Origin: Ciona intestinalis
Taxonomy: Eukaryota; Chordata; Ascidiacea; Phlebobranchia; Cionidae
NCBI RefSeq assembly: GCF_000224145.3
Contig: NC_020175.2
Coordinates: forward strand, 3,796,360-3,860,359
Reading direction: 5' to 3'
Length of the DNA: 64,000 nt
A program made the translations under genes and the position numbers. Under the pieces are notes generated by a model that worked only from the letters and a program-made list of their open reading frames with translations, did not search any database and was not told where the DNA came from. Positions 13,601 through 25,110 of the stretch are shown here, piece by piece. Each line of letters begins with the position of its first letter. Positions within the stretch are counted from its first letter, which is position 1.

Positions 13601-16600
13601 GTCATGCAGAGTTAATTAGGCCGCGATCCACCGGCACACATTGCCTATTCAATATTTCGCTATAACTGATATGATGTGTTGCGGTGCATGGTGGTTGAAT
13701 CTAATTTCGGTAATTGGATTGTACGGAACGGGACAGCTGTATAGAAGCCGTTTAAAGCGGCCTGTGTTCTCATTAGCCCGCGGCTTAGCTGCTTTGTATC
13801 GAGTTAATATGCGACCTAAAATACATCAACCTCGTAAGCATATAAGTGTCTCTGAGGACAAGAAACGGTTTATGGGCCGGTAGGGCTATAGGCCATAAAC
13901 TTAATTCGTTCAAGGAAATAATAAGACGTTAAGGTACCACGGAACAATATGGTTTTAATCAAAGGATCACCCCGATATGTTATGAGATAAAATAATAGGC
14001 CAGAGTCTTTGGAATGAAATATACTGTAGGATTATGTGGGGCATGATCTAAAACTATATATATACGATTGGTCTTTAAAGTTATGATGATTTTTTTGTGG
14101 TACAACCGAATTACAGCCCTGTGGTGTATTAAATTTTAAACACTTTTAATACGGCCTATTTATAAAAAAAAATCAATGTAAAAACACAAGTGGTTGTTCC
14201 TCTGCGTACAATACGAGTTCCTATAATGTTTATACTCTATTCTATGTGGGTAAGGTCCCGCAGCGTAGCACGCCATGGGTCATGGGATCAAGGCCAGCAT
14301 TGGTCTGTATAAAATCAGAATCTGATTTAAAAACAGCTGTTTCAAATTTATTAAAATAAGACTTGGTTTTCATTTACCGAGTTCATCAATGATTATGAGG
14401 GAATTGGACGTCGCAGAACGTAGAATGGACGAGGTTTCCAACATTTCTGCCATGAAAGTGGATACACCTTGCGCCTATGGGATTTAAGTGTGGTATGAAA
14501 TAGTAATGGGGGGAGACGGGACACCTTTCGTACAGAATAGGTATATACTCTGATCGTGTTCTAAACACTTAACAACGGTCTATAGGAGTCGTGAGGATAC
14601 GGTTTTCATTTACTAAAAAAGGGGACGAAAAAATAAAATGAAAGGCGTCCCATCTTCCCCCATCGTACTATATATGAAAAAAGGTCAGATGAAAAAATTA
14701 ATGAATATGCACTAGTCGCTTTCAGCAGTGGCATATGGTACTGTGGGGTAAGGTGGATACCGTTTTGCACATTATGTACGTAACCAATACCGTTTATAAC
14801 CTATGAAATCGCTATATTACGTTTTGGTTCGGGCTTATTTTCTGCAACTTGATCAGTATAGATCTACTTGTTTTATAAATGTGTTGTCACCGAAACCTAA
14901 CATAGTGATTTGATTGATTAAACAAGGAATGGCTGCATACAAGTTTAATTTTCCAAACACGCATACAGAACAAGTTAATTACCTGGCAATCACCGGCGCC
15001 GACACGGGCTAAGATTGCATCGACCAGCGTCACTGTAGCGCCACCACACGGAACAAAACAACCGATCTGCGCCATTAGAACAGCGACTCCTATTTGACGA
15101 ATGTATGTCGATTTTCCCCCCATGTTAGGACCTGGAATGTAAAAAATACCGATTTTATAGAGAAAGATTAATACAGTTTAAAATAACTAGTTGAATAATC
15201 GTAAATTATGTGTTTGAAAAAGAAATAAATTGTAAAACATTTTTTTTTTAAATAGCGTTACAAAAAGAATAAAATTTTAAATAAAATTTACAACTAGAAC
15301 AGAGACAAAAGGAAAACTTAAAAAAAACTACAGAAAAATCAAGTTTAAATAAATCAAAATCATAACTTGGCCGGTGAATAAGAGTAGCTAATAGCACCTG
15401 TTACAATAATAAAGTTGTGTTCGTTTTTTTTCAGCAGCAAATCGTTAGGAATAAATGACACGTCGTCCTGCCTCTCCACGCATGGATGCCTGCACTGGTC
15501 CAGTTTAATCAGGTTCGAACCAGTTCCAAGCGGCTGAAGAACGGGACGAACGTACGGAGTAGGAGCGGTGACTGCAGCCTGCGTGGTAACTCGCATGTAT
15601 TATAAACATATAACTGTAGAGTGTAGAGCTTCCATATTTATACACGTTATAATAGAGCTACTGGTTTTGCATCTAATTTCCGTTTTCGCTGTTTTAACTC
15701 TTCCAATGGCCCGAAAAACAAGTCAAAAACAGCTATAACAATAAAATAACTGGAAAGTGGGAATGAGCAATGAGGTGTATACAATAAGACATAAGGACAC
15801 CATATGTGTAGTTACGCCACGTGAGGATGAAAAAGTGACATTTATTCATCGTAATTATATTTTACCGAACGAAGAACAGTATAATCCTGCTATGCACTAA
15901 TATTGCATCAACTACACTGGTATGTTTTTACGGTTTTAAACATTTTGAACTTTGATACCGTATTTGTGGAATAAATAAAAAAAAACGTTTTGTATAACTA
16001 TATTTATTGCTTTGTGAAAATTCGTTTCGTTACCTGGGCAAATGACAACAATACATCCAGTTTTGCAATGACGTCACCCAGCGATCGCATAGGTTCAGCA
16101 TACCCGCATGCTATCGTCATAATCTCCATGACAACAGCGTCCTGCTGTGCCTCATACGCGGCTCGACAGTCCTGGTAGTCGTCGCTGAGCTGCTGTAGTT
16201 GTGTATTGACGAACCTGAATGATAGATTAAATGTAACTTGCTTTATCCTCGCCCGAAAACGACAGTCGTTATAACAGGGGTGTTTATACACCTCGTGCTC
16301 ACTTACAAGTTACCACGTATGTAACTTTGCCGTGATTGTTTTTTGTCTGTATGACTGACAGTTTCCATTAGTGACCACTAGGACACATGCACTCACAATG
16401 GTAGCAAGTAGCAACGAGCTTTGAATCTATATCTTTAAGCCTAGAAAGGCTGACACGGTAACGACTGTGCAACGACGCCGAACTAAAGTTTTTAATAATT
16501 CTGTAGCAAAAGCTGCGATAAAACCAGGCGTTTCGTAGATAAACGAACATGTCCCTATATCTTTAATTCTAACTAAATGATTCGCACATTATGACATATT

Positions 16601-19600
16601 AATGTTATAATTTTGTCCACAACAATATCATTAAGCATTTAGATTTACCTTACTCCAGCTTTGTTCGTATCAAGAGTCGTGAATTTTTTATTCTGTCGAA
16701 GGGATTTCTCTTCTTTACAAGTGACGCGGAACACGTAGCCGAACTGTGGGGCGAGTTCAAGCTGAAAGTAGAGATAACTTATTGTGGTGTATTGACCATA
16801 ACTGTGGAGTGGAGGATTTTAGGTAATGAAAATCGTATCTGTAATGTTAATGTATGTATTATATACCTGTGTAGTTTTATGTTCAAATAATACGAGTACC
16901 AAACCTTGTAAAATGACATAAAACGTATGAATGTATACACAAAACCGTACAAAATGATTAAGTAGAAAATTTTTCATTGAAAAGCAACTTAAAAAGTCAA
17001 GAACATGATTAATTCAGTTACATAACTCGACATTGAAAAAGAACTTAAAAATGTACAAAAATCCAACCCAAAACTCAATATGCTATCAGATCTATTAGCT
17101 AAAACTATAATTAGAATAACTTGGTTCAATGATGTTTTTACCTTTATTGATTTTCCTTTTTCCAAACCAAGTTGATCGGCAGCTTGAGTGAAACTTTCAT
17201 TCATTTCTTCTTCTATGTCGTCCATTTTCACACGGAGTCGCTTCAATTCAGGATCAAAGTCGCATTTAACCATAAACTCATGCTTCTCAATCTGTGTGAA
17301 TTTAGAAAAAAGCATGATTTTTTTATTCCTTATAACACCTCAACATTACTATTTATAAGTTCACTAAAGTATGAATGTTTACAACATATGCTTAAAATAA
17401 GCTATTTTGGCAATGTTTGATTAATTTTTAAACAGTTTTTCTCACCAGTTTAAAATCGAGTGTTGTCTCCAACATTTCTGTAAATTTCTCAAAATCCAAA
17501 GATAGTTGGTGAATTGGGTTAAGAAAAGTTTCACGTAGCAAGTTGTAATTGTTTTCCAACGCTTCTGCGTGTCTGCCTATGCTTTCACAGACATATGGCA
17601 TCTGTTTTATGGCCTGGAAGGAAAGGGGTTATTAATTAAAAACCGTCAAATTGCAGTTAGACATATGCAGGAAGTGAAATTTTCTGCATTGAAAAAGTCA
17701 GTAAACATTACAAATAATTACATGAATTTATTTTTAAAGGATTATGTGTCTAACATAATCCTTTTTAAAAGATAATGTGTTTAACTTAAAGTAAACAGCC
17801 TTTCCTGTGTTTATAAAAGTTTGACGCTTATGTAGTGAATGTTTATTTGTTGTAAGCCTATTTTTCTTACTTTTCAGTAAAAATAAGCTGTGGTACTTTA
17901 AATTTAGGAGTGTTTGTAATATTATTTTCATGTTTGTAATATTATTACAGTTAAAAAATATAATATTATTTTTTTAAATGATAAAGTACCTGATAAACAC
18001 GATAGGAATCTTGCAAAGTTGCTTTTTTGCGGTGGAATTTTTTAGAAAGCCTGAAAGAAATGTTACAAGTATGAAACATGTTTCATATCTTTACTCTGAG
18101 TTTAATCTGCTTTGGATCTTTACACAGTTACAATATTAAAAAGTAAATATCTAATGCAATTGCAAACTAGCAAATAGACTTGTACAGGTAAAATAAAAAA
18201 AAATAAAAACTTGTAAAAATGCATCAGAAATATAATAGGATGATAACAAAATTCAACAGAAATATTATATATCTTTAAGCATGTAACGCATGACAAAAAA
18301 ATGTTTTTAAGTTTCAACAAACTGTTGATAATATTAGAACTATAATAAAAAAACAAATTGAGTTTTTCAGTTGTTGTTACCTGTCAAAATCAGGAAGTTT
18401 TTTAAGATGTTCGTCGACTAATGATCTTCTTAGTTCGGAGCAATCTACGAAAGCCTCTACGATGCTCAACCTCTCTTCCAGGATGTTGACATCAATAAGA
18501 GGTTGTTTAATCCACCGTGAGAGAAGCCTCTGGCCCTGGAAATATTAGAGAATTAAGATTTGCTGCATTGGGACAAAAAAATAAAGTTTTTACATTAAGA
18601 CGAAAAGAAAAAATAAAGTTTTTTTACATTGAAGGCAAAAGTTAAGATTTATTACAATAGGGCGAAAAATAAAATTTTTACAAGCAAAAATATTAGGACT
18701 TGTTACTTAGGACATTGGTTTCCAAAGTAGGCGCTGGCTATACACTGGCCAGTTGGGAGACACTAAGAGTAAATCGGGAAAGTTTTACTAAGATATGCCA
18801 ATCAAAGTGTAAAACTAGGTGTTTTAGACAAAACAGTGCCAATATTTAACTAAAAAATTTTTCGCCCTACAGTCGAACATACATACTATATTTATATGTG
18901 TCGTGGGGTTTTGAAAGGAATTTATCCGCCATTAAATCAAGTTTGAATGCACTGCAAGCGGCTGAGGACCTCAGTTACTGGTAAACACTTGCAACGAGAT
19001 ATGCAAGTGAAGGGTATCAGTTTTAACACAGATGTAATGAGCATATGTTTCCTGTGACACTGATAGTGATAGAATAGGTGTATCTGTGTGGCAAGACACT
19101 AGCAGATATTTATTCAATCCCCTAGTTAATAATAAGCTGTAGAACCTGCATGGCTATTTGAACTTTAGGTGAAATCGTCTTAAACAGCGGATCATAGGGT
19201 CACAATCTGATTGGTAAAAAATAATGTAATCTCAAAGCAGACATTCGCATTTAGTCTCAATGCAGCCTAGATCGAGCGTACAAAATATACATGGTGTTAA
19301 ATATATATATCGTGTAATGGCACCGCAAACCATTGTTGCTTAAACGTATATATATATACGTAGGGTGGCATCATAGTGTTAGTGTTAATGAATAAAATAA
19401 ATATACATAACAACAAACCTGTACTGTCTGACAATAGTTCAGTAAGCCATATAATGAATCAACTGGTTTAGAGTTCTGTGCAACTCCCTGTGCGGTGCGC
19501 TCTGGGAACAAATTAAGCGCAGAATACGCCGCACTGTCCAACTTCATGTATTGGGAAAGTTCGAATTTTCGGATCCTGAATTCCCCGAAATTTTCCTCCT

Positions 19601-22265
19601 TGCTCATGAGCTCCAGGTATCGGATGAGGGAGGAAAGTGAAGAGGATGCAAGGGGATGATCTGATGTCCATGATGCTCCTACTGGAACTTCATCTTGGTC
19701 AGACTGCCTATTTCAATGTCAAAATTTATTGATATATTAAATACAATGGAGTATACTGTGTATTTACACTACATATGAAATACTTCACACTTTTAGAGTA
19801 TTGTAAACAACTAGTTTAATTACCACTCGCACTGAAGTGACTGAACACAGCTTTTCATAGAAAAAAACTATACAAGAAGTTGTTATTCAAAAGAGAGAAA
19901 TATTTTACAAAAAAATAACCCAATATCATGCTTCTCTTCATTTTCCCATTTAAAATACATCTCCAGTCACCTATTTAAACAAAAATTCTTACTTTTTTTT
20001 AGTTTTTATTAATCGTTTCAAATCCTGTGCCAAGTCTTTTGTGCTAAAGTCTGACTTTGGTCGTTCTGTAATTAACAACCCACTTCGTTTGATAACTTCG
20101 CTAAGTTTGGATGCTTCATGGGAGGTGTCCTGCATGGAAGATACTGTGAGTGTGTGATCATGAATGAACGTAACTTTCTTTATTCTCATCTCATGGTCAG
20201 AAAGCGACAGATGTTATACCACAGGGGTTCTGTTTCATACACCTCATGCTAGATTACGGGTTACCATGTATGTAACTTTATGGATGATTGTTTTTCCCAT
20301 TTGGTTGACAAATTATACAACCCATTGCCATTAGTGACTGGGTTGGGGCAATTACTGTTAACGTGTTAAGTATCTTGCTCAAAAACACATATGACCAAGA
20401 CAGGAGCAGCGACGAGCCTTGAACCCATCACATATGAGTTAGAGGCAGATATTGTCATTTGTAGCACACATTACTATCATTAAAAGCAACAAATTTCAAT
20501 ACAAAAGCCATTTTAATAATAAATATTCCTAAACTCTAAAAAACACAAATCATTTTCTATAAAAATACCACATACCAGTTTTGGCACAATGCATTCCTTA
20601 GGACCCAGCTGTATAATAGCAGATTCGAGATTGGAGAAATGATCATTATCGGAGAACTCTGCGTACATTACCTCGCATGATCTAGTGTCAACATACGCAA
20701 GACCTACTGTACTTTGGCCACCTGTAAGCAGCAAATATTTAATGATTATGAAGAAGTGCTGCAAGCAAACAAAAGGTGAACTTACCGGCAGCAAGTGTGT
20801 ACTTAACACTGATAACTGCAGATGATGTCTGGTCTCCAATGTCAACATTTTTGAACAGGATATCTTCAACCTGAAAATAAATAGAAAAATGGATTTTTTT
20901 TTTTTATTGTCATATTGGAATAAGTTGTTTTATCATTAATTAAAATTCTATTTTTCAGAATTTTTAGTCTAAAAACAACAACATGAAAGTAAAGAGAAAT
21001 ACTTTTACTTTTTAATGTCATGTTGAAATGACTTAAATCACCTACTTTATGATTACTTAAAATACATGTAAAATTTTTCCAGAATTCCTGGTCTTCAAAT
21101 GGCAAAACACCTCTATAGCTATCTTACTTTTAAAAATCAGAGTATCCTTCAAGTTACAGGCCATCACACTATGTTATTATATTAACCTATTTAATTTTAT
21201 GCATTACATACCAATGGTAGGAGGGGGGTATAAATACCACAAGACAGCGAAGACACAATGTTGGTGTGATTACACTAGGCTAGTGACTAGCTGTATTTAA
21301 TAAAAAAGAATATAAACAGTAAACATGATGAAAAATTGGTGTTACGACTAAAGCACCACGCTTCTGAGAAATAGTAATCTAGTAACAATAAGAATAACAG
21401 ATTGAGGCCGCAAAACACACTGAAAAAATCTCGGCCAGTACTGGCAATCTTTATATACCCAACAGACCACAGCAAAATGGTGTAAAGACTCTCAATCTAC
21501 CTCGTTGAGGTTGCCAGGTGAAGCTTTGTATGCGAGTTCCCATTTACGATTGGACAACTGTCGATACACCTCAAGGCGATATTGCATCACCAACAAAAGA
21601 TCTCTTGCAAGCGATTCAAAATTTAGTTGACTTAGAAATACAGTGGGAACTTTAGCATCTGAAAATTATTGAAAAATATTAAAAACAGAATTATTTCTGT
21701 TAATGTTAACCTTGCATTAAAAAGGGTTGAACTGACTTAACCTTTTGCACTTGAAAATTCAACTAAAAAATGTATATATATCCCTATATAAATATATTAC
21801 GAATAATATTGTTATATTTTCTCTGTATTAAAATGGTACAACAATTTTATAAATGGACTTATATAATCATTAATCATTTTCTTTCCCACACATCAAATTT
21901 CGCAATGACCTGTCAACTTTAACTGACCTTAATATCCGTTTATTTTAAACCGCACTTGCGTAAATTACAAGCCAAACATACTTCAAAGTTCAAACACTAA
22001 TAAAACATTAACCAAGCATGCGTTGATGTGGCGTAACTTTCGCAATTTGAGTTTCACCTTTTTTTCCAAGTTCTTTTACAGCAGTTGAAGACTTAAAGAT
22101 ATGCTTTGCTGCCAGGTCTGCATCTTTGCTGTGAGAAGAGTAAAATTCACCGTGATCAAATACCCTGTATGTGGCATCTGCTTTCTCTGGCAATGAGTCA
22201 CAGAACTTAAAGAAGCCAACCTGGTCATCAATTGACCACTTCGCTTTGGCCTGCAGGTTGGCCAT
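10630..22265 (-). CDS. MSH2: DNA mismatch repair protein MutS homolog 2
   Basis: MSH2 pairs with MSH6 or MSH3 to recognise DNA mismatches and start repair in the nucleus. Complete: 18 exons, 944 residues (human 934). Exons: 22265-22058, 21658-21501, 20870-20786, 20721-20576, 20129-19993, 19707-19419, 18535-18381, 18050-17990, 17613-17446, 17291-17142, 16761-16649, 16214-16034, 15578-15398, 15131-14983, 14474-14378, 13094-12873, 11782-11619, 10800-10630. All junctions are GT-AG and keep frame. Hallmarks: [19 protein letters not shown] early; GPKECIVP and SDFSTKD in the connector; Walker [10 protein letters not shown] from residue 678; Walker B IIIDE ending at 758; GRGTSTYDG and ATHFHE in the ATPase. 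The exon at 11619-11782 ends in an acidic then basic stretch ([13 protein letters not shown]) that looks like a nuclear localisation signal and is not obvious in human MSH2. MITEs and SINE pieces crowd the 3' introns. An AATAAA lies at 10458-10463. Confidence 0.97.
10815..10925. mobile_element. MITE end fragments in MSH2 intron 17
   Basis: Three or four repeats of the MITE terminal word GTGGGGTAAGATGGAACA lie in a row, followed by TTTTCATTCCGTTTTCTTGTC, the start of the MITE interior. It looks like a truncated copy with a locally multiplied end. Confidence 0.6.
11328..11450 (-). mobile_element. tRNA-derived SINE fragment (3' part)
   Basis: Carries the family words GCGTGGCAAGGCAACGGCAG, TATAACACTGGTGTTCTGTT and TCATACA, with a degenerate GATGAATG tail at the left. 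The tRNA-like head is missing, so it is 5'-truncated. It lies in MSH2 intron 17. Confidence 0.6.
11510..11595 (-). mobile_element. MITE internal fragment
   Basis: Contains GTGAGGATACGGTTTTATAAT, then TTTGTTTACTACCAAATGGG and ACGAGAAAATGGAATAA, the right interior of the MITE. It abuts the MSH2 exon at 11619-11782 and may lie within 30 bp of that exon's splice donor. Confidence 0.6.
11962..12154 (-). mobile_element. Complete MITE copy (Cimi-1-like), 193 bp
   Basis: Best copy in the window. Its two ends are near-perfect inverted repeats of about 26 bp: TAGTAGGGTGGGGGGAGATG at the left and the complement of TAGTAGGGTGGGGGAAGATG at the right. TA dinucleotides at the borders are compatible with a TA target site as used by Tc1/mariner-type transposases. 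It has no open frame of significance. It sits in MSH2 intron 16. Confidence 0.85.
12720..12850 (+). mobile_element. tRNA-derived SINE fragment, plus orientation
   Basis: Reads AAGTTACATAACTCGTAAGC, ATGAGGTGTATGAAACAGAA and GTTATAACGACTGTCGTTGC in the opposite orientation to most copies here. The head is missing. It ends in AT-rich sequence 20 to 30 bp from the MSH2 exon at 12873-13094. Confidence 0.65.
13133..13332 (+). mobile_element. Diverged MITE copy
   Basis: Begins TAGTAGGGTGGGGTAAGATG and ends with repeated CCCATCTGACCCCA / AGTTACCCCACA words, an inverted but decayed end. The interior GAATTATATAACTGTAGCCC and TTGCTAATTGCTTAAA is related to but diverged from the main family, as in the second half of the copy at 44011. 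Lies in MSH2 intron 15. Confidence 0.65.
14501..14670 (-). mobile_element. MITE copy next to an MSH2 splice acceptor
   Basis: Begins TAGTAATGGGGGGAGACGGG and ends CATCTTCCCCCATCGTACTA, an inverted pair. Interior words GATCGTGTTCTAAACACTTA and GTCGTGAGGATACGG match the family. Its left edge lies about 27 bp from the splice acceptor of the MSH2 exon that begins at 14474, so it sits close to the usual branch-point zone. Confidence 0.75.
16217..16455 (-). mobile_element. tRNA-derived SINE in MSH2 intron 11
   Basis: Shares AACGACAGTCGTTATAACAG, CACCTCGTGCTCACTTACAA and GTATGTAACTTTG with other copies. At the right a degenerate tRNA-like head remains (complement of AGCAACGAGCTTTGAATC). It lies only a few bases from the acceptor of the exon ending at 16214. 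Confidence 0.7.
20160..20470 (-). mobile_element. tRNA-derived SINE, near full length
   Basis: Left edge TGAATGAACGTAACTT is the 3' tail. Body words include CATACACCTCATGCTAGATT and GTATGTAACTTTATGG. The right end carries the complement of GCGACGAGCCTTGAACC, a tRNA B-box-like word, followed by TAGAGGCAGA, part of the A-box arm. Lies in MSH2 intron 4. Confidence 0.75.
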
Positions 22266-23005
22266 TAGTATATAATATGTCCCTAAACTGCACCTAGATG
22301 TGTACATGTCACAGAATTACTTTCACATTGAAAACATGAACTAATACAAACCAAAGTGTAAAATCATTATTCAAACAACTTGATTTGCATTACAACAAAA
22401 AAATACTTTTATGGTTCAATTTTGCATCAGTCAATAGGCCAGTAAAATGGTGCCTAGTTTAGACACAAATAACTCATAACATACACATGTTGAGCCAGAG
22501 ATCAGACAGACAAATACTTTTAGAAGTTCATGTTAAATAGAGATACAAGGCAAGGTAAAAGCAATAGAATATTACTGCGATATTTTAATATAAAATATTT
22601 TCCCAAACTTAGAAAAATCCGACAGAACATTTTGAGTGCAATATATTATACCAGCACGATACATATCGATATGAATACATTGGACCACATAATTAGAATC
22701 CGGCAGCAATATTTAGAAACCAGTTTTTACAAGCTAGTGTTACACACAAAACAAACAAAATACATTACACAGAAGCTCTGTAATTTATTGGGACTTTTCA
22801 AAGCTGCATAAATAGAGAGTTTATTAGCAACAAATAAGGTAAGCTTTAACAACAGTACAAAGCAGTATTCGTAAACCAATTTTGAATGAGCCTAAATGAA
22901 GTTTTGAAAAGACGTATTTCACGCATACATGGTCAAAAAATGAATGTTGCAATCAGTCAAATTTACAGTTTTTTCGAAACAGTGGCACACAAAAAGTAAA
23001 TAACA
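22266..23005. other. PCIF1 to MSH2 spacer
   Basis: About 740 bp between two genes on the minus strand. It holds the PCIF1 3'UTR, with candidate AATAAA signals on the minus strand at 22820-22825 and 22784-22789, then the MSH2 promoter or 5'UTR. Frames inside it show no domain. The spacing is too wide for a typical tunicate operon. Confidence 0.5.
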
Positions 23006-24553
23006 TTATTCCGTAGTTCTGTATATCTGCTTGCGCACATCTGGCCTAAAAGCAGTGAGCAATTTACGCAGTCTGTCCTGGGTAGGACCCCATTTTTGGA
23101 AACCACTTTCATTTTGAAGAAAGAAAACCATAGTCCCGTGCACTGCTTTATGGTAGACTTCTTTTAAAGGGGCGACATGCTGTAACCCACTTCGGTATTC
23201 GTGCTCGAAAGCTGGAACCAGGACCTGTTTCCTTTTAAATTTACTCGTTTCCATTCTCAGAATGGCAATAGGGGTTGGATCGCGCCATTCTGGAACAAAA
23301 ACGATAAATGAAAGTGGTTCATTACTTTGAGCTAACAGTTTTTCAAAATGGTCTACCATGGCTTCCATTAATTCTTCAGCAAATGGAGGATTAACCTCAA
23401 ACGAGCCACTAACAGGAAACAACTTCATGAGTGGTCCACTTGAACCAAAGTAACAATCAGTATCCGCAAAAGCTGATGAATAATTCTTATAGTAACTGTT
23501 CAGTGGTGAAGCAAAGCATTCCATAGTCACTCCAAAAACGCTATAAAGACACTCAAAGACTGTGGACGGTAGTGCACCCTGAAGCATTATACCTTCATAC
23601 TGATTTGGGCCGAAAAATGTCTGATACCTTCTTAACAAGCACCAAACTCGCTGCAAAAATAATTCCATTTTTGGATCATCTTTGCAGCTGATTCTATAAA
23701 GGGCTTCTAACTTTTCCAGGTAGAGGTAGTTTAGTCTTACAAGCTCACCATTATAGGTGAGGCACACATGGCGTTTGTTTATCTCCTGTGTAATACCTGC
23801 TACTTTTGGAGTCTCGCAAGGCATGACTATAGGTCGAATTAGCTCCAGCCTACCACTTGGTGGGAGGGCTGCAGGGATTTCAATATTATGTAATTGCAGG
23901 ACTTCTACATGTTTATCAAGTATTTTCTTTGATGATTCTTGGGACATATGGTACATGGTTCGGCATATATCCTCCACAGAGGACTTTGCAGCTTCAGCTA
24001 AATATGCACCACATTGTCTGCGTAAATGAGCAAGTCGATTTAAATAATCATCTATAAGTGCATTTTGGTCCTTTCTAAGCCATGAAAATGTTTCTTCTAC
24101 ATGCCATTTAACCAGTTTCCTGGCTTCAGCAGTGAAAGGTCTAGCTTCAATCATTTTTTTCGCAGCGTCTGCATACTGAAACAGTTGTTTTCTTGCATCG
24201 GATAGGGATTTGATTTTAGATAATCGAATTGGAATGTCGTACATTATCTCACGAAACATTGCCGGTGAAACTTCATCAGTACAAGCAGTTGGCAGCATGG
24301 GGTCACGACCTTTGTCATAAACTTTTCTCTCCATAATCCAACGATTAAAAGATTCATTTGGTGCATCAATGCCTTCTTTGGACATGCATAGATCTTGGTA
24401 AAATTCCCTCAGTTTTTTTGTTACATTTGCCCGGTAATGCTCAATTTCTGGGGTGGGTGGTGGTGCAGCACATGGGGCACCTTGCATTACACGAACATCT
24501 GTTTCAATGTTAAAGTTCCAAAACTTCTCTACAGGCTTATGTGATTCGTCCAT
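23006..24553 (-). CDS. PCIF1: PCIF1/CAPAM-like cap-specific adenosine N6-methyltransferase
   Basis: PCIF1 methylates the N6 of a 2'-O-methyladenosine next to the mRNA cap, acting in the nucleus with RNA polymerase II. A single uninterrupted exon encodes 515 residues from the first in-frame ATG (24553). Alignment by eye with human PCIF1 is strong: ESFNRWIMERKV, VSPAMFREIMYDIPIRLSKI, KWHVEETFSWLRKD, RVWCLLRRYQTFFG, ECFASPLNSYY, the catalytic NPPF at 388-391, PLSFIVFVPEWRDP and PAFEHEYRSG. Human PCIF1 has about 165 further N-terminal residues including the WW domain that binds the polymerase tail; none is visible here. The frame stays open without an ATG for a short way upstream and includes a weak CATAG acceptor, so an upstream exon cannot be excluded. 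The catalytic core looks intact. Lack of introns may mean a retrocopy or intron loss. Confidence 0.92.
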   Translation of the reverse strand: MDESHKPVEKFWNFNIETDVRVMQGAPCAAPPPTPEIEHYRANVTKKLREFYQDLCMSKEGIDAPNESFNRWIMERKVYDKGRDPMLPTACTDEVSPAMFREIMYDIPIRLSKIKSLSDARKQLFQYADAAKKMIEARPFTAEARKLVKWHVEETFSWLRKDQNALIDDYLNRLAHLRRQCGAYLAEAAKSSVEDICRTMYHMSQESSKKILDKHVEVLQLHNIEIPAALPPSGRLELIRPIVMPCETPKVAGITQEINKRHVCLTYNGELVRLNYLYLEKLEALYRISCKDDPKMELFLQRVWCLLRRYQTFFGPNQYEGIMLQGALPSTVFECLYSVFGVTMECFASPLNSYYKNYSSAFADTDCYFGSSGPLMKLFPVSGSFEVNPPFAEELMEAMVDHFEKLLAQSNEPLSFIVFVPEWRDPTPIAILRMETSKFKRKQVLVPAFEHEYRSGLQHVAPLKEVYHKAVHGTMVFFLQNESGFQKWGPTQDRLRKLLTAFRPDVRKQIYRTTE

Positions 24554-25110
24554 GACTGTTAAGTTTTCTACTCTATACACAGTACACTCTAATGCGAAAA
24601 GTTTACTATGAAATATAAATGGTACAGTTAAAATTTAACGTACTGTAACAACACACGATTGCATTGCAGGCACATACTATATCAAGACGTAGAACGCAAA
24701 AGATAATCGTAAGAGACTAAGCAAACTACTCTCATATACCCATGTTCGCGTTATACGCACAAATTACATGCAAATTCCGGTTAAAAGTGTTCTGGGACTA
24801 AAGATAACTATTCGACACGACCATGCTTTGTCTGTGAGCGGGATTTAATATGAGACATCACGTGACTGTGTCGGATTTTATGTGGGGTGGGCATTATTTG
24901 CCTTTTTCTTTTTTTGTGGTTGATTGACAGCAGAGGTCCGGGTGTATTGACAATGTGTTCGGGTGAAATATTGTTTAGATTATCTGTTGCTGTTGTTTTA
25001 TACAAATTTTAAATATTTTAAAGTGCATTTTCTTAGGATAGTCAATGTTTTTGATAATCAACTAAAATAATGTTGTGAAATAAAAGCATACGACAGGCCA
25101 CAGCCTGAAT
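24554..25110. promoter_or_regulatory. Shared head-to-head promoter region PCIF1/PXYLP1
   Basis: The two start codons diverge and are 557 bp apart, so both promoters must fall here unless distant 5' exons exist. No TATA box in a convincing position was identified. A minus-strand frame at 24808-25005 has no ATG and no recognisable domain. Confidence 0.5.

Noticed and set aside
13641-13883. 80-codon plus-strand frame in an MSH2 intron
   Set aside because: No domain recognised, unremarkable composition, antisense to the host gene; probably chance.
24808-25005. Minus-strand frame upstream of PCIF1 containing KKRKRQ
   Set aside because: It starts at a TTG, has no WW domain, and its link to PCIF1 by splicing cannot be shown, although a basic linker exists in human PCIF1.
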